A stretch of 64,000 nt of DNA, from positions 1 to 64,000 of the forward strand of contig JAHJLN010000394.1 in NCBI GenBank assembly GCA_018821715.1, written 5' to 3'. Positions 36,584 to 46,263 of the stretch are shown piece after piece (the first letter of the stretch is position 1; the number at the start of each line of letters is the position of its first letter). Under the pieces are notes generated by a model that saw nothing but the letters and a program-made list of their open reading frames with translations, searched no databases and was not told the DNA's origin. Position numbers and translations under genes: made by a program. This DNA comes from Pseudomonadota bacterium. Its GTDB lineage: Bacteria; Desulfobacterota; Desulfobacteria; Desulfobacterales; Desulfobacteraceae.

Positions 36584-38026
36584 ATGAATGCAAAAATTTC
36601 CATAGACAACCTGATTGAAATTGTCAGAACCGGCGGAAAAATAAAAACCGGTGTGGATGTTTATAATTCAAAGGGAATATTGCTTCTGGACAAGGACATT
36701 CTTGTAGAAAAAGTTAAGATTCTTGAAATCCTAAAAGACAACGGCATTAAATCGGTCCCGGTTAATACGGTTTTTAACGGCGGTCTCTGGGATGGCAACG
36801 GGAACCTGATGAATGTCAATAGCGACGGGTTGATAGATTTTGAAGATCCTGACAAACAGATAATTTTAGAGCCGGTGATTGAATCGCCTGAAACAGACTC
36901 CATCTTTCCTGATGTGGCCACCAATGAAATTGAGATGCGGCTGCTTGAAATTGAAGAAATAAAAAAACAGGCCACAAAAAAATACTATGATGCCAAAAAC
37001 AGTATTAAAAAAGTGTTAGCCGATATTAAAAATACCGGCGGGCAATTTGATTATGTTGAAGTGGAAGCCAATGTCTCGGATCTGGTTGATTTTCTGGTTA
37101 TCGCCGACAACCCTTTTTCCTATCTGACCCAGGAAATTTTTTCATATGATGACTACCTGTATAATCATTCCATCAATGTCTGTGCCATCGGAACAGCCGT
37201 TGTCAACCGATTTAATACCCATTTTTCAGGTGTTGTTGATGGTTTATTGAAAGGACATACCCCTGATATTTACAATCCTTTTGAAAAAGAGGGTAAAAAT
37301 CAGAATCCGTCGTATGTCACGTATTATAAAGATGAACTCAGTGATATCTCCCTTGGATTTTTCCTTCACGATATAGGAAAGATTATTGTTTCCGATGAAA
37401 TTTTAAACAAACAAGGCCGATTGACAGCACTTGAGTTTGAGGAAGTAAAAAAACATTCCTATGAATATGGTGTTGATCTTCTGGATAAAAATCATCTTAA
37501 AAATTCCGTGATCAGAAATATCATCAATTATCATCATGCCCCGCTTTATGAGGGAGAAGAACGATGTTACCCGACTCAGGCACATCATACCCGGATTCCG
37601 CTTTATGCAAGGATCTGCAAACTTGCGGATATTTACGATGCAATGACATCCAAACGGTGTTACAAAGAGGCCATAAACCCCATCAACGTGGTGACGCAAT
37701 TGTTCAGAACCTATGCCAAAAAAGACCGAATGCTCCAGTACATCCTTCATGCATTTGTTAAAAGTATTGGGATTTATCCGCCCGGCAGTATAATTTATTT
37801 AAGAAACGGGCAGATGGCATATGTTCTTGAAAGTGACGGACCCCTTGTGATACCGTTTACAGATGATAAGGAGAAAACCTTAAAATATAAACCAGACCCC
37901 ATTAATATCAATACATCTGGAATCGAAGAATCCAGAAAGGTTGACAGCAGAAGAAGTGTTAAAGCACCTAAAGATGTATATGATATGCTTCCTCCCTATA
38001 TAAAAGAAATCACAGCACGATCCTAG
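36584..38026 (+). CDS. HD-GYP-type domain protein (putative cyclic-di-GMP phosphodiesterase)
   Basis: A 480-aa cytosolic protein with an N-terminal DUF3391-like region (about 1-120) and a C-terminal HD domain. The 'FLHDIGK' metal motif, 'HSINVC' His, paired 'NYHHAP' and 'IYDAMTSKRCYKEA' of the HD-GYP family are present. The GYP signature itself reads 'EGEERCYP' rather than HHExxxGxGYP, so cyclic-di-GMP hydrolysis is likely but not certain. No receiver or sensor domain is seen. Confidence 0.87.
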   Translation: MNAKISIDNLIEIVRTGGKIKTGVDVYNSKGILLLDKDILVEKVKILEILKDNGIKSVPVNTVFNGGLWDGNGNLMNVNSDGLIDFEDPDKQIILEPVIESPETDSIFPDVATNEIEMRLLEIEEIKKQATKKYYDAKNSIKKVLADIKNTGGQFDYVEVEANVSDLVDFLVIADNPFSYLTQEIFSYDDYLYNHSINVCAIGTAVVNRFNTHFSGVVDGLLKGHTPDIYNPFEKEGKNQNPSYVTYYKDELSDISLGFFLHDIGKIIVSDEILNKQGRLTALEFEEVKKHSYEYGVDLLDKNHLKNSVIRNIINYHHAPLYEGEERCYPTQAHHTRIPLYARICKLADIYDAMTSKRCYKEAINPINVVTQLFRTYAKKDRMLQYILHAFVKSIGIYPPGSIIYLRNGQMAYVLESDGPLVIPFTDDKEKTLKYKPDPININTSGIEESRKVDSRRSVKAPKDVYDMLPPYIKEITARS

Positions 38027-38028
38027 AA

Positions 38029-38057
38029 TTGACATCTGTTTCTTTATTGTTTACGAT
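38029..38057 (+). promoter_or_regulatory. Sigma70-like promoter for dapL-moeA operon
   Basis: TTGACA (38029-38034), a 17-base spacer and TACGAT (38052-38057) lie 38 bases before the dapL start. The -35 is perfect and the -10 matches 4 of 6. It begins immediately after the stop of the HD-GYP gene, giving the dapL-moeA-moeA group its own start point. Confidence 0.5.
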
Positions 38058-38095
38058 GCCGGGTCGACCATTTATAAGGATTGAAAGGACGTTTT

Positions 38096-39322
38096 ATGAT
38101 CAGAGCAAATGATAATTACAATAAATTAAAAGCATCCTATCTTTTTTCAGATATTGCAAAAAGAGTGGAGGAATATCAACTCAAAAACCCGGAAGCTCAC
38201 ATCATCCGTCTGGGGATTGGCGATGTTACAAGAGCGCTTGCCCCTGCCGTTATAAAAGGATTCCACACAGGCGTAGAGGAAATGGCCGATGATGCCACAT
38301 TCAGGGGGTATGGTCCGGAGCAGGGATATGCATTTTTAAGAGAAAAAATAGCAAAAAATGATTTCCAGGACAGGGGTGCAAGTATCTTTGCCGATGAAAT
38401 TTTTGTCAGTGACGGGGCAAAATGTGATACTGGAAATTTCCAGGAACTGTTTGCCGCCGACATCAAGGTGGCCATCCCGGATCCTGTTTACCCGGCTTAT
38501 CTGGATACCAATGTCATGGCCGGACGAACCGGTGAATTTGAGGACGGCAGATATAAGGGAATCGTTTATTTGGACTGTTTAAAGGAAAATAATTTTCTCC
38601 CCCAACTTCCCCATGAAGATGTAGACCTTATCTATCTATGTTTCCCCAACAATCCCACCGGGTCAACAGCCACAAAACAAGACCTCAAAATCTGGGTGGA
38701 CTATGCAAAAGAACACAAGGCCTTGATTCTATTCGATGCTGCCTATGAATCTTTTATTCGGGATGAAGCGCTTCCCAGAACAATTTATGAAATTGATGGG
38801 GCAAAAGAGGTGGCCGTTGAATTCAGAAGCTTTTCAAAAACAGCAGGATTTACCGGTACGCGATGCGGATTTACGGTAGTACCCAAAGATTGCATGATTT
38901 ATACTTCCAAAGGTGAAAAAGTCTCCCTCCATGCCATGTGGAACCGGCGGCACAGCACAAAATTCAACGGGGTGTCCTATCCGGTTCAAAAAGCCACGGA
39001 AGCAATTTACTCTGAAGAGGGAAAGATACAGGTTAAACAGCAGATTGACTACTATATGAACAATGCCGATATCATCAGAAAAACAGTTGAATCCATAGGG
39101 TTTGATTATGTGGGCGGCAAAAACGCCCCCTATATCTGGATAGATGGTGCCGGCCGTGATTCCTGGGAGTTTTTTGATCTGCTGTTAACCCGCGCCTCTG
39201 TGGTGTGTACGCCAGGCGCAGGATTCGGCAGATGCGGCAAACCCTATATCAGGATCAGTGCATTTAACAGTCTTGAAAATGTAACCCTGGCCATGGACCG
39301 GTTGAAAAAGGCATTAAAATGA
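38096..39322 (+). CDS. dapL: LL-diaminopimelate aminotransferase
   Basis: PLP enzyme converting tetrahydrodipicolinate directly to LL-diaminopimelate for lysine and peptidoglycan synthesis. It is 408 aa with the family N-terminus 'ASYLFSDIAKRVEEYQ', 'LGIGDVTRALAPAV', 'FPNNPTGS' and the PLP Lys in 'FRSFSKTAGFTGTRCG'. The start is the ATG at 38096 after AAAGGA; an upstream TTG at 38081 is not needed. The stop overlaps the moeA start by 4 bases. Confidence 0.95.
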   Translation: MIRANDNYNKLKASYLFSDIAKRVEEYQLKNPEAHIIRLGIGDVTRALAPAVIKGFHTGVEEMADDATFRGYGPEQGYAFLREKIAKNDFQDRGASIFADEIFVSDGAKCDTGNFQELFAADIKVAIPDPVYPAYLDTNVMAGRTGEFEDGRYKGIVYLDCLKENNFLPQLPHEDVDLIYLCFPNNPTGSTATKQDLKIWVDYAKEHKALILFDAAYESFIRDEALPRTIYEIDGAKEVAVEFRSFSKTAGFTGTRCGFTVVPKDCMIYTSKGEKVSLHAMWNRRHSTKFNGVSYPVQKATEAIYSEEGKIQVKQQIDYYMNNADIIRKTVESIGFDYVGGKNAPYIWIDGAGRDSWEFFDLLLTRASVVCTPGAGFGRCGKPYIRISAFNSLENVTLAMDRLKKALK

Positions 39323-40545
39323 ATCATTTTTTCAAGGTGAAGACTCTTGAAGAGGTGATGGCGCTGACCCAGGAATTTTCTTCGGTTGGTTCTGAAAAAG
39401 TGCCGGCAGCAGATGCGTTTTCAAGAATTCTTGCCCAGGATCTGATTGCTCAAAAAGATATGCCCGGATTCAGGCGGGCAACCATGGACGGGTATGCGGT
39501 TGAGGCAAGCGCCACATTCGGGGCATCGGAATCCAGCCCTGCCTGGCTTGATATCGCCGGCACGATTCTGATGGGGGATATTCCGGGTTTTTCTATAGAA
39601 AAAGGCCAGGCCGCTAAAATTTCAACCGGCGGAATGCTCCCCAAGGGGGCAGACAGTGTTGTCATGGTGGAGCATACGGATCTGATCGATGAGACTTCCG
39701 TTGAAATCTATAAAAGTGTAGCGCCGTTGCAGCATGTGATTGATGCAGCCGAAGACTTTGCAAAAAAAGAGACGGTTCTATCCAGGGGAACATTTATCCG
39801 GCCGCAGGAAGCAGGACTGGCAGCGGGTCTGGGTTTTTACCAGGTTGAAACCTACAAAATACCCAAAGTCGGGATTATTTCAACCGGAGATGAAATCATT
39901 CCCATTGAAGAGGAGCCTGCACCCGGAAAAATCCGGGATATCAACTCTTATACCCTGGCCGGTTTTATCAAAGAAGCCCATGCCATTCCTGTTTGTTACG
40001 GTATTGTCAAAGATGATCTTGCGGCATTGAAAAAAGCGGTTGAAAAAGCGCTTGAAGAAACCGACATGGTGCTCATTTCCGGGGGAAGTTCCGTTGGAAC
40101 AAGGGATTTTACCATTGATGTACTATCAACCTTGCCGGATACCGATATATTGGTTCATGGCATGTCCATAAGTCCAGGCAAGCCGACCATCCTGGCCAAA
40201 GCCGGAAAAAAACCCGTATGGGGACTGCCCGGTCAGGTGGTGTCTGCCATGGTGGTTCTCAAAATCGTGGTGATCCCGTTTTTAAACAAACTCAAAGGGC
40301 TTGCTCAACAGGACCAAATGATAAAGGTTCCTGCAAAACTGACCCGGAATGTCGCATCTGCCCAGGGCAGAAGAGATTTTATCAGGGTCCTGCTGGAAAA
40401 AAAGGATAGCGTCCTGCTGGCAAAACCGGTCCTGGGCAAATCAGGACTGATCAGAACCATGATTCATGCAGACGGACTTCTTGAAATCGGTGACCATGTT
40501 GAAGGTCTGGAAAAAGACACCATGGTGGATATTATTCTTTTGTAG
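39319..40545 (+). CDS. moeA: Molybdopterin molybdotransferase
   Basis: Inserts molybdate (or tungstate) into adenylylated molybdopterin. It is 408 aa with the MoeA motifs 'MPGFRRATMDGYAV', 'GGMLPKGADSVVMVEHTD' and 'SGGSSVGTRDFT', 'HGMSISPGKPT'. It overlaps dapL by ATGA and is followed 36 bases later by a second, longer MoeA. Paired MoeA proteins are common in anaerobes that use both molybdenum and tungsten enzymes. Confidence 0.94.
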   Translation: MNHFFKVKTLEEVMALTQEFSSVGSEKVPAADAFSRILAQDLIAQKDMPGFRRATMDGYAVEASATFGASESSPAWLDIAGTILMGDIPGFSIEKGQAAKISTGGMLPKGADSVVMVEHTDLIDETSVEIYKSVAPLQHVIDAAEDFAKKETVLSRGTFIRPQEAGLAAGLGFYQVETYKIPKVGIISTGDEIIPIEEEPAPGKIRDINSYTLAGFIKEAHAIPVCYGIVKDDLAALKKAVEKALEETDMVLISGGSSVGTRDFTIDVLSTLPDTDILVHGMSISPGKPTILAKAGKKPVWGLPGQVVSAMVVLKIVVIPFLNKLKGLAQQDQMIKVPAKLTRNVASAQGRRDFIRVLLEKKDSVLLAKPVLGKSGLIRTMIHADGLLEIGDHVEGLEKDTMVDIILL

Positions 40546-40581
40546 AAAACAAATAAAAAACCAGATAAAGAGATCAGACAA

Positions 40582-42519
40582 ATGAATTCCAAAAGAAACG
40601 TATACCTTGATATGAAAAGCATTGAAGAGGCAAAAAAAATTCTCTTTGATCAGTTTGAACATCATGTGACAAAAGTTCAAACCCTTGATGTAGTGAAGGC
40701 AAAAGGCAGGGTCCTTGCAAAACCTGCCATAGCAGCCATCTCTTCTCCGAATTTTCATGCCGCTGCCATGGATGGCATTGCTGTGGATGCCAAGGTTACC
40801 TTTGGTGCAAATGAAGAGGCGCCGATATGCCTTGTGCCGGGCAAAACAGCTTTCTGGGTAAATACCGGTCATGCCATGCCCCAGGGGACAAATGCGGTTA
40901 TCATGATCGAGCATCTGAATATCATTGATGACAATTCTGTTCAGATTGAAGCCCCGGTATTCCCCTGGCAGCACGTCCGGAAAATGGGGGAAGATATCGT
41001 GGCGACCCAGCTGCTGTTTCCCAGGGGACACAGGATCAACTCCTATTCTCTGGGTGCCCTCCTGTCTGGTGGAATATTTACAGTGGCGGTCTATAAACAG
41101 CCGAAAGTTCTGATTATCCCGACAGGATCAGAACTCAAACAATGGCAGGAAATCAGGATAGATCAACTGAAGCCCGGAGATGTGGTGGAATCAAACTCTA
41201 TAGTTTTAGGCGGGCTTTGTGAAGATTACGGGGCTCAATTTGACTGTCATGCCATGCTCAAGGATAATCTTGAAACTATTAAAAAAGCGGTAGAAACAGC
41301 AGCAAAACAAGGGTATGACATGATTTGTATCATTGGCGGATCTTCTGCCGGATCAGAAGATTTTGCAAAACCTGTGATTTCATCTTTAGGTGTTGTCTAT
41401 GTCCACGGGGTCACCATGATGCCCGGAAAACCCGTGATGTTCGGCAACGTGTTTGATACCCCCATATTCGGGATTCCCGGATATCCTGTATCGGCTATTG
41501 TTGCCTTTGAGCAGTTTGCAGGTCCGTTGCTGCTAAACATGCAGAAGCTGCATCAAAAACAAGAGATAAAGGTCATGGTTTCCCCTGCACGGAAAATTGC
41601 TTCAAAATTGGGTCAGGAAGAATTTTTAAGGGTAAAAATCGGGTCAGTGGATGGAAAATTAATATCTTCACAACTCCCCAGAGGATCAGGCAGTATCACC
41701 ACTCTGACCGAGGCTGACGGCATTATAAGGATCCCGCAAAACAGTGAAGGAATATCGGAAAAACAAAGCGTAGAGGCCCAGTTGTTAAGGCCCTTATCTT
41801 CCATTGAAAATACCATTGTGATTACAGGATCCCATGATAACACCCTTGATCTTATCGCTGATCAGATAAAAGCCTTAAACGGCGATATCAGTATTTCGTC
41901 AAGTCATGTGGGCAGTATGGGCGGCTTGATGGCCATTAAAAAAGGCGCCTGCCATATGGCCGGCGCCCATCTTCTGGACCCTGAAGACGGCAGCTATAAT
42001 ATTTCATATATTAAAAAATATCTGCCGGATCAAAAAGTATGGGTGGTCAATCTTGTCATGAGGGATCAAGGGCTCATCGTGCAAAAGACAAATCCTAAAC
42101 AGATTCAATCCATTGAAGATTTAAAAGACAGGTCGCTTTCGTTCATCAACCGCCAGACAGGTTCAGGGACAAGGATTTTATTGGATTATAAACTCAAAAC
42201 ACTTGGCATATCACCTGATATGATCCAGGGATATGAAAATGATGAGTACACACATCTGTCAGTGGCTGTTGCCGTTCTTTCAGGAAGGGCGGATGCAGGG
42301 CTGGGTATCCATGCGGCTGCCCGGGCTCTTGATCTTGATTTCATCCCGGTTGTGACAGAAGAGTATGATCTGATCATCCCGGACAGATTTTATAAAACCC
42401 GGCAGGTTCAAGTTTTACTTGAAACCATTCATACCAAGGACTTTCAGGATCGGGTCCTGTCTCTTGGCGGATACAGCACCAACCATACCGGCAGGATCAT
42501 GTATCAGCCGGATGCGTAA
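40582..42519 (+). CDS. MoeA-like molybdopterin protein fused to a PBP-like domain
   Basis: A 645-aa fusion. Residues 1-410 are a MoeA homologue ('FHAAAMDGIAVDA', 'GGSSAGSEDFAKP', 'MMPGKPVMFG'). Residues about 420-645 are a periplasmic-binding-protein-like domain of the kind fused to MoeA or ModE ('SHVGSMGGLMAIKKGACHMAG', trimmed by one, then 'FINRQTGSGTRILLDY'). The second domain probably binds a small anion or cofactor and may set metal choice; that is inference. Confidence 0.92.
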   Translation: MNSKRNVYLDMKSIEEAKKILFDQFEHHVTKVQTLDVVKAKGRVLAKPAIAAISSPNFHAAAMDGIAVDAKVTFGANEEAPICLVPGKTAFWVNTGHAMPQGTNAVIMIEHLNIIDDNSVQIEAPVFPWQHVRKMGEDIVATQLLFPRGHRINSYSLGALLSGGIFTVAVYKQPKVLIIPTGSELKQWQEIRIDQLKPGDVVESNSIVLGGLCEDYGAQFDCHAMLKDNLETIKKAVETAAKQGYDMICIIGGSSAGSEDFAKPVISSLGVVYVHGVTMMPGKPVMFGNVFDTPIFGIPGYPVSAIVAFEQFAGPLLLNMQKLHQKQEIKVMVSPARKIASKLGQEEFLRVKIGSVDGKLISSQLPRGSGSITTLTEADGIIRIPQNSEGISEKQSVEAQLLRPLSSIENTIVITGSHDNTLDLIADQIKALNGDISISSSHVGSMGGLMAIKKGACHMAGAHLLDPEDGSYNISYIKKYLPDQKVWVVNLVMRDQGLIVQKTNPKQIQSIEDLKDRSLSFINRQTGSGTRILLDYKLKTLGISPDMIQGYENDEYTHLSVAVAVLSGRADAGLGIHAAARALDLDFIPVVTEEYDLIIPDRFYKTRQVQVLLETIHTKDFQDRVLSLGGYSTNHTGRIMYQPDA

Positions 42520-42549
42520 GTTTTTGATTAAAGAACGAATTTTTAAAAA

Positions 42550-42591
42550 GAAACAAAAAGGCCGCAAAGAAAATAAGGTTTCTTTGCGGCC
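42550..42591 (-). terminator. Intrinsic terminator for the VWA-OmpA gene
   Basis: A perfect 13-bp stem (GGCCGCAAAGAAA, 42560-42572, with its complement at 42579-42591) and a 6-base loop. Read on the minus strand the stem is followed by a T-rich tract (CTTTTTGTTTC), as expected about 75 bases after the stop of the minus-strand lipoprotein gene. Confidence 0.8.
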
Positions 42592-42617
42592 AAAAATAAA
42601 CCGGCAATCAATTTTAC

Positions 42618-42665
42618 GGGAAAGAACAGCATCAATAAAAGGCCGTTCTTTCCCATCGTTTTTTA
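42618..42665 (+). terminator. Probable terminator for the dapL-moeA operon
   Basis: GGGAAAGAAC (42618-42627) pairs with GTTCTTTCCC (42645-42654) across a 17-base loop, followed by ATCGTTTTTTAATT on the plus strand. It lies about 100 bases after the MoeA-PBP stop, back to back with the minus-strand terminator. The T-run starts 4 bases off the stem, so efficiency may be modest. Confidence 0.55.
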
Positions 42666-42666
42666 A

Positions 42667-43824
42667 TTAATAGGGATGAATTTCAACCCTTCTGTTTAAT
42701 GCACGGCCAATATCCGTGCCGTTTAATGCAACCGGTTTTGTATATCCAAACCCTTCGGTTGCCATTCTGTTTTTTAAGATACCCTTTCCAATCAGATAGT
42801 TTTTAACGGCATGGGCACGTCTCATGGAAAGATCCATGTTATACTCGACCGTACCGACATTGTCACAGTGGCCTTGAAGTTCGATGCTCATGGTGGGATT
42901 TTTTTCAAGGATTGCCGCCACATTATCCAGTAACGGAAACGCTGCCGTCTTGATCACATCTTTATCAAAGTCAAACAGAACATTGTCAAGCACCCAGCAT
43001 CCAACAGGATTGACTGCTGCACCGATTGGTGTTCCAGGGCATTGATCCTCATCATCATAAACGCCATCCCCATCACTGTCTTTTTTCATTGGTGCCGCCA
43101 CGGCAGCAACTGCTTTTTTGTCAAGGAAGACCTTTTCAACAAAACTTGCCATGCCGGCACTGGTCAGCAATTGGTCTGCAGTCGAGTAAAAGCCGCATCC
43201 TCCGATGGTTGCAATCTTTTTCAAAAGCGCTTCCCCTTCAGGAGAATCACCGACAAGAATCGGATAAAAACAGATGGCGTCGCCGTAGATATCTTTTAAC
43301 GCTTTTGCAGAGGCCACTGCATCACCCGGCATGTCAAGACCGTCACTGATGATGATAACGGCATTCATGTCACCGGAAAGTCCTTTAAAATCTTCTTGTG
43401 CAGCATCCAGTGCTTTATACAGTTCGCTGAATCCGCCAGGTTCACTGACTTTTTGAAACTTTTTCTCTAAATTGGCAGATATGTATTTTTCCATCCCATA
43501 AAAGAGTTCAGTTGCATTTTTTGATACCTTGGTAGAGTGGCCAAAGGATCTTAAACCGGCTGTCTGACCCATTTCAGGAATGGTTTGATTCATTCTGGTG
43601 ACAAGTGCCCTGGCAATATCAAATTTTCTTTCGCCATTAAATTCGAATCGCATGGAACTTGATGTATCAAAAACAAACAAAAAATTGTCTACTTTTGATG
43701 CATACATATTCTTATCAAAGAGTTTGGCATTAAATTCCGGTAATGTACTCATTTTTTTTGCTGCACATCCAAATAAAAAAAGGAAGGCTAAAAATGTTAA
43801 CAAGCTTCTAATAAAAAGTCTCAT
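42667..43824 (-). CDS. OmpA-family lipoprotein with von Willebrand A domain
   Basis: A 385-aa lipoprotein: lipobox 'LFLFGCAA' near residue 20, a VWA domain (about 45-235, with the metal-site 'FDTSSSM'), a short calcium-type repeat 'DSDGDGVYDDEDQCPGTP', and a C-terminal OmpA peptidoglycan-binding domain ('VLFDFDKDVI', 'LQGHCDNVGT'). It probably anchors the outer membrane to the wall while the VWA part binds a partner. It is monocistronic, with a strong terminator downstream. Confidence 0.92.
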   Translation of the reverse strand: MRLFIRSLLTFLAFLFLFGCAAKKMSTLPEFNAKLFDKNMYASKVDNFLFVFDTSSSMRFEFNGERKFDIARALVTRMNQTIPEMGQTAGLRSFGHSTKVSKNATELFYGMEKYISANLEKKFQKVSEPGGFSELYKALDAAQEDFKGLSGDMNAVIIISDGLDMPGDAVASAKALKDIYGDAICFYPILVGDSPEGEALLKKIATIGGCGFYSTADQLLTSAGMASFVEKVFLDKKAVAAVAAPMKKDSDGDGVYDDEDQCPGTPIGAAVNPVGCWVLDNVLFDFDKDVIKTAAFPLLDNVAAILEKNPTMSIELQGHCDNVGTVEYNMDLSMRRAHAVKNYLIGKGILKNRMATEGFGYTKPVALNGTDIGRALNRRVEIHPY

Positions 43825-44068
43825 GTCTGTTTTTCTCCTTTTGATCGGTTAGGTTATAATAATTAATGATGGGTTACAAAAGTATGATTATACTAAAATT
43901 CACTCCTTTTCTTTTACATTACAAAAGGCGTTAAATCAACCTTTCTTTTACTGAATTGTATCGTTCAATATTTGAAAAATTAACGATGGGGAATATGATA
44001 TTCACGATCTAAGGAAAGGTCAACAGAAACAAAAACATAAAGATGGCTCGAATGATTTGGGAGCAGCG

Positions 44069-46111
44069 CTAAGTGCTTAACTCCTTTCTAAGGGCATGGG
44101 CTAATTTCTTAATGGTATACGGTTTTTTTATATATTGACCCGCCCCCAGTTTCAATGTCTTTTTGACCCGGTCGCTTTCGGAAAAACCACTGGCAATGAT
44201 TGCTTTTTGAGCGGGTGCTATTTTTAGAATTTGTTTGTATGTTTCAAGGCCATCTATTCCCGGCTCCATTTGCATATCCAAAAGAATCAGATCAACGGGC
44301 TTTTTTTTTAAAAAAATAACGGCTTTTTCTCCGCTTGCGACTGTAAAGGGTGTATAGCCAAGCAGTTTAAGGGAATCCTGTGCGATTTTCCTTTGCTCCT
44401 CAATATCATCAATCACCAGGACCGTTTCCCGGTTTCCCTTAAAATCATCAACGAGAAAATCGTCTGGATCATTTTCTGTTTTTTTTCGGGTGGCAGGAAA
44501 ATAGAGATCAAAGACACTGCCTTTTTCTTTTCTGCTCTTAATTTCAATATAGCCGTTATGGTCTTTTACAGAATTCCAGACAACTGAAAGGCCAAGGCCT
44601 GAACCGCTTCGTCCCATTTGTTTTTTTGTATAAAACGGTTCAAAGATCCTGTTCAAATCCTCTTCTTTTATGCCGGCACCATCATCTGAGACTCTCAGGA
44701 CAACATAGTCACCCTCAAGAATGGTATCATATCCGCTCAAGGGAATATCAACGTACCGGTTAAAGGTCTCGATACCGACAATTCCTTTTTTTCGAATTGC
44801 CTCAGCTGCATTAATCACAAGATTCATAATGATTTTTGATATATGGGATGGGGATCCGATAATATTTAAAAGATCTGCCTCAGAGTTGGATTTAAACGCT
44901 ATCAGGGGGTAATTTTTTTCAAGTCGTCTATGAGATGCGCTGTTAAAATATTCACGGATCACATCATTCAGACTGATAATGGTTTCTACGGGAATCCCTC
45001 TTCGGGTCAGTGTCAGAAGATCCTGTACAATATCCGCAGCCTTGAGCCCTGCATCATGCATAAAGGAGATGGGCTCTTTTAAGGGACTGTCAGGGGGGAT
45101 CTGCATCAATAAAAGTTCCGGATAACTGACCAGCCCGGACAGGATATTGTTCAGATCGTGGGCGACACCGCCGGCCATGGTGCCGATAAGTTCCATTTTT
45201 TCTGCCCGCAAAAGTTTTTTTTCAAGCTCTTTTACACGGGAAATATCCCTGATACAGCCCAGGACAGCCGGCAGTCCTTCCCACAGGATTTGAACGGCAT
45301 TGAGTTGAACCCACAGGATTTCTTGTTTTTTGTTCAATAGTCTGAAAGAATAAGTTGATTGAATTTTTTCGCCCTTCAGCCGTCGAGTGTCATTTTCTAA
45401 AACCTTTTCTTGGTCATCCGGATGAATCAAATCGGAAAATTGTATCTTCCGGATCTCTTCTTGATCATACCCTGTGAGTTTAAGGGTTTTTATATTGGTA
45501 AATTTCAGCAGGCCGTCCTGGAGAATGTATATGGCATCATTGGCATTTTCAACAAGCATACGATATCTTTCTTTTTCTTCAAGAAATACCTGTTCAAGGG
45601 CCAGGCGTTCTTCTTCAAGAGAGAGGGCTGCCGCAAGGGTTTGAATGCAATTGATCTCATCTGTTGTGAATCGTCTGGTTTTTGTATCCACAACACACAA
45701 AGATCCAATAACCGTGCCCCTAAGCTTTACAGGAAAACCAAGATAAGATTTTAAATTGAATTTCTGGACATAGGGGTCTGTTGTAAAAAATGGCGTTACT
45801 TCAAGATCCGGCAGAATAACAGGTTTGTTCTGCCCCTTAATCGTGGCCTCCCAGCAGATATGGCCCTTTGCCTCAACTTCTTTGTCAAGATCTTTGGGGC
45901 TGTTATGGCTGGCCCATACCACAAGAGATTTTTGTTTATTATCAATGCGATTATACAGTGAACAGGCACCATCAAGAATATGACAGGTCTGTTCTAAAAT
46001 AATATCTATGTTTTTTTGACAATTGGTTCCTAAAAGATTAAAGATGTGCGCCATCTTAGCCAATTTATTACTGGAAGCGGTCTGCATGAAATCCATCCTT
46101 GGGTTTCCCAT
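44069..46111 (-). CDS. Hybrid sensor kinase (GAF-PAS-HisKA-HATPase-REC)
   Basis: A 680-aa cytosolic hybrid kinase. A GAF domain (about residues 15-180, 'LGFPVKLRGTVIGSLCVVD') and a PAS domain (about 185-305) precede the kinase: phospho-His in 'GGVAHDLNNILSG', N box 'LVINAAEAI' and G box 'GSGLGLSVVWN'. A C-terminal receiver has 'VLVIDD' and the phospho-Asp in 'LILLDMQM'. No membrane segment. The signal is unknown. The 244-base gap between it and the VWA-OmpA gene holds no gene I can see. Confidence 0.92.
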   Translation of the reverse strand: MGNPRMDFMQTASSNKLAKMAHIFNLLGTNCQKNIDIILEQTCHILDGACSLYNRIDNKQKSLVVWASHNSPKDLDKEVEAKGHICWEATIKGQNKPVILPDLEVTPFFTTDPYVQKFNLKSYLGFPVKLRGTVIGSLCVVDTKTRRFTTDEINCIQTLAAALSLEEERLALEQVFLEEKERYRMLVENANDAIYILQDGLLKFTNIKTLKLTGYDQEEIRKIQFSDLIHPDDQEKVLENDTRRLKGEKIQSTYSFRLLNKKQEILWVQLNAVQILWEGLPAVLGCIRDISRVKELEKKLLRAEKMELIGTMAGGVAHDLNNILSGLVSYPELLLMQIPPDSPLKEPISFMHDAGLKAADIVQDLLTLTRRGIPVETIISLNDVIREYFNSASHRRLEKNYPLIAFKSNSEADLLNIIGSPSHISKIIMNLVINAAEAIRKKGIVGIETFNRYVDIPLSGYDTILEGDYVVLRVSDDGAGIKEEDLNRIFEPFYTKKQMGRSGSGLGLSVVWNSVKDHNGYIEIKSRKEKGSVFDLYFPATRKKTENDPDDFLVDDFKGNRETVLVIDDIEEQRKIAQDSLKLLGYTPFTVASGEKAVIFLKKKPVDLILLDMQMEPGIDGLETYKQILKIAPAQKAIIASGFSESDRVKKTLKLGAGQYIKKPYTIKKLAHALRKELST

Positions 46112-46263
46112 TTGGCATTGTCACCAGTTAAGACATATAGATCGTTTTAGTGTGAAAGGTATACAAGTTCAAGCTTTTTTTTAAAATCTTGCAATTTGGA
46201 CTTAAGAATTATATACGAGTGCTGTTTGTTGATCATCATAAAACAAAAGAAAGATTATAAATT

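Noticed and set aside
40441-41031. Antisense reading frame opposite the moeA junction.
   Set aside because: It runs across two certain genes and its Cys/His-rich translation matches no family.
46189-46215. TTGCAA and TATATA as a promoter for uppP.
   Set aside because: The spacing is only 15 bases and the region is AT-rich, so the match is too weak to list as a feature.
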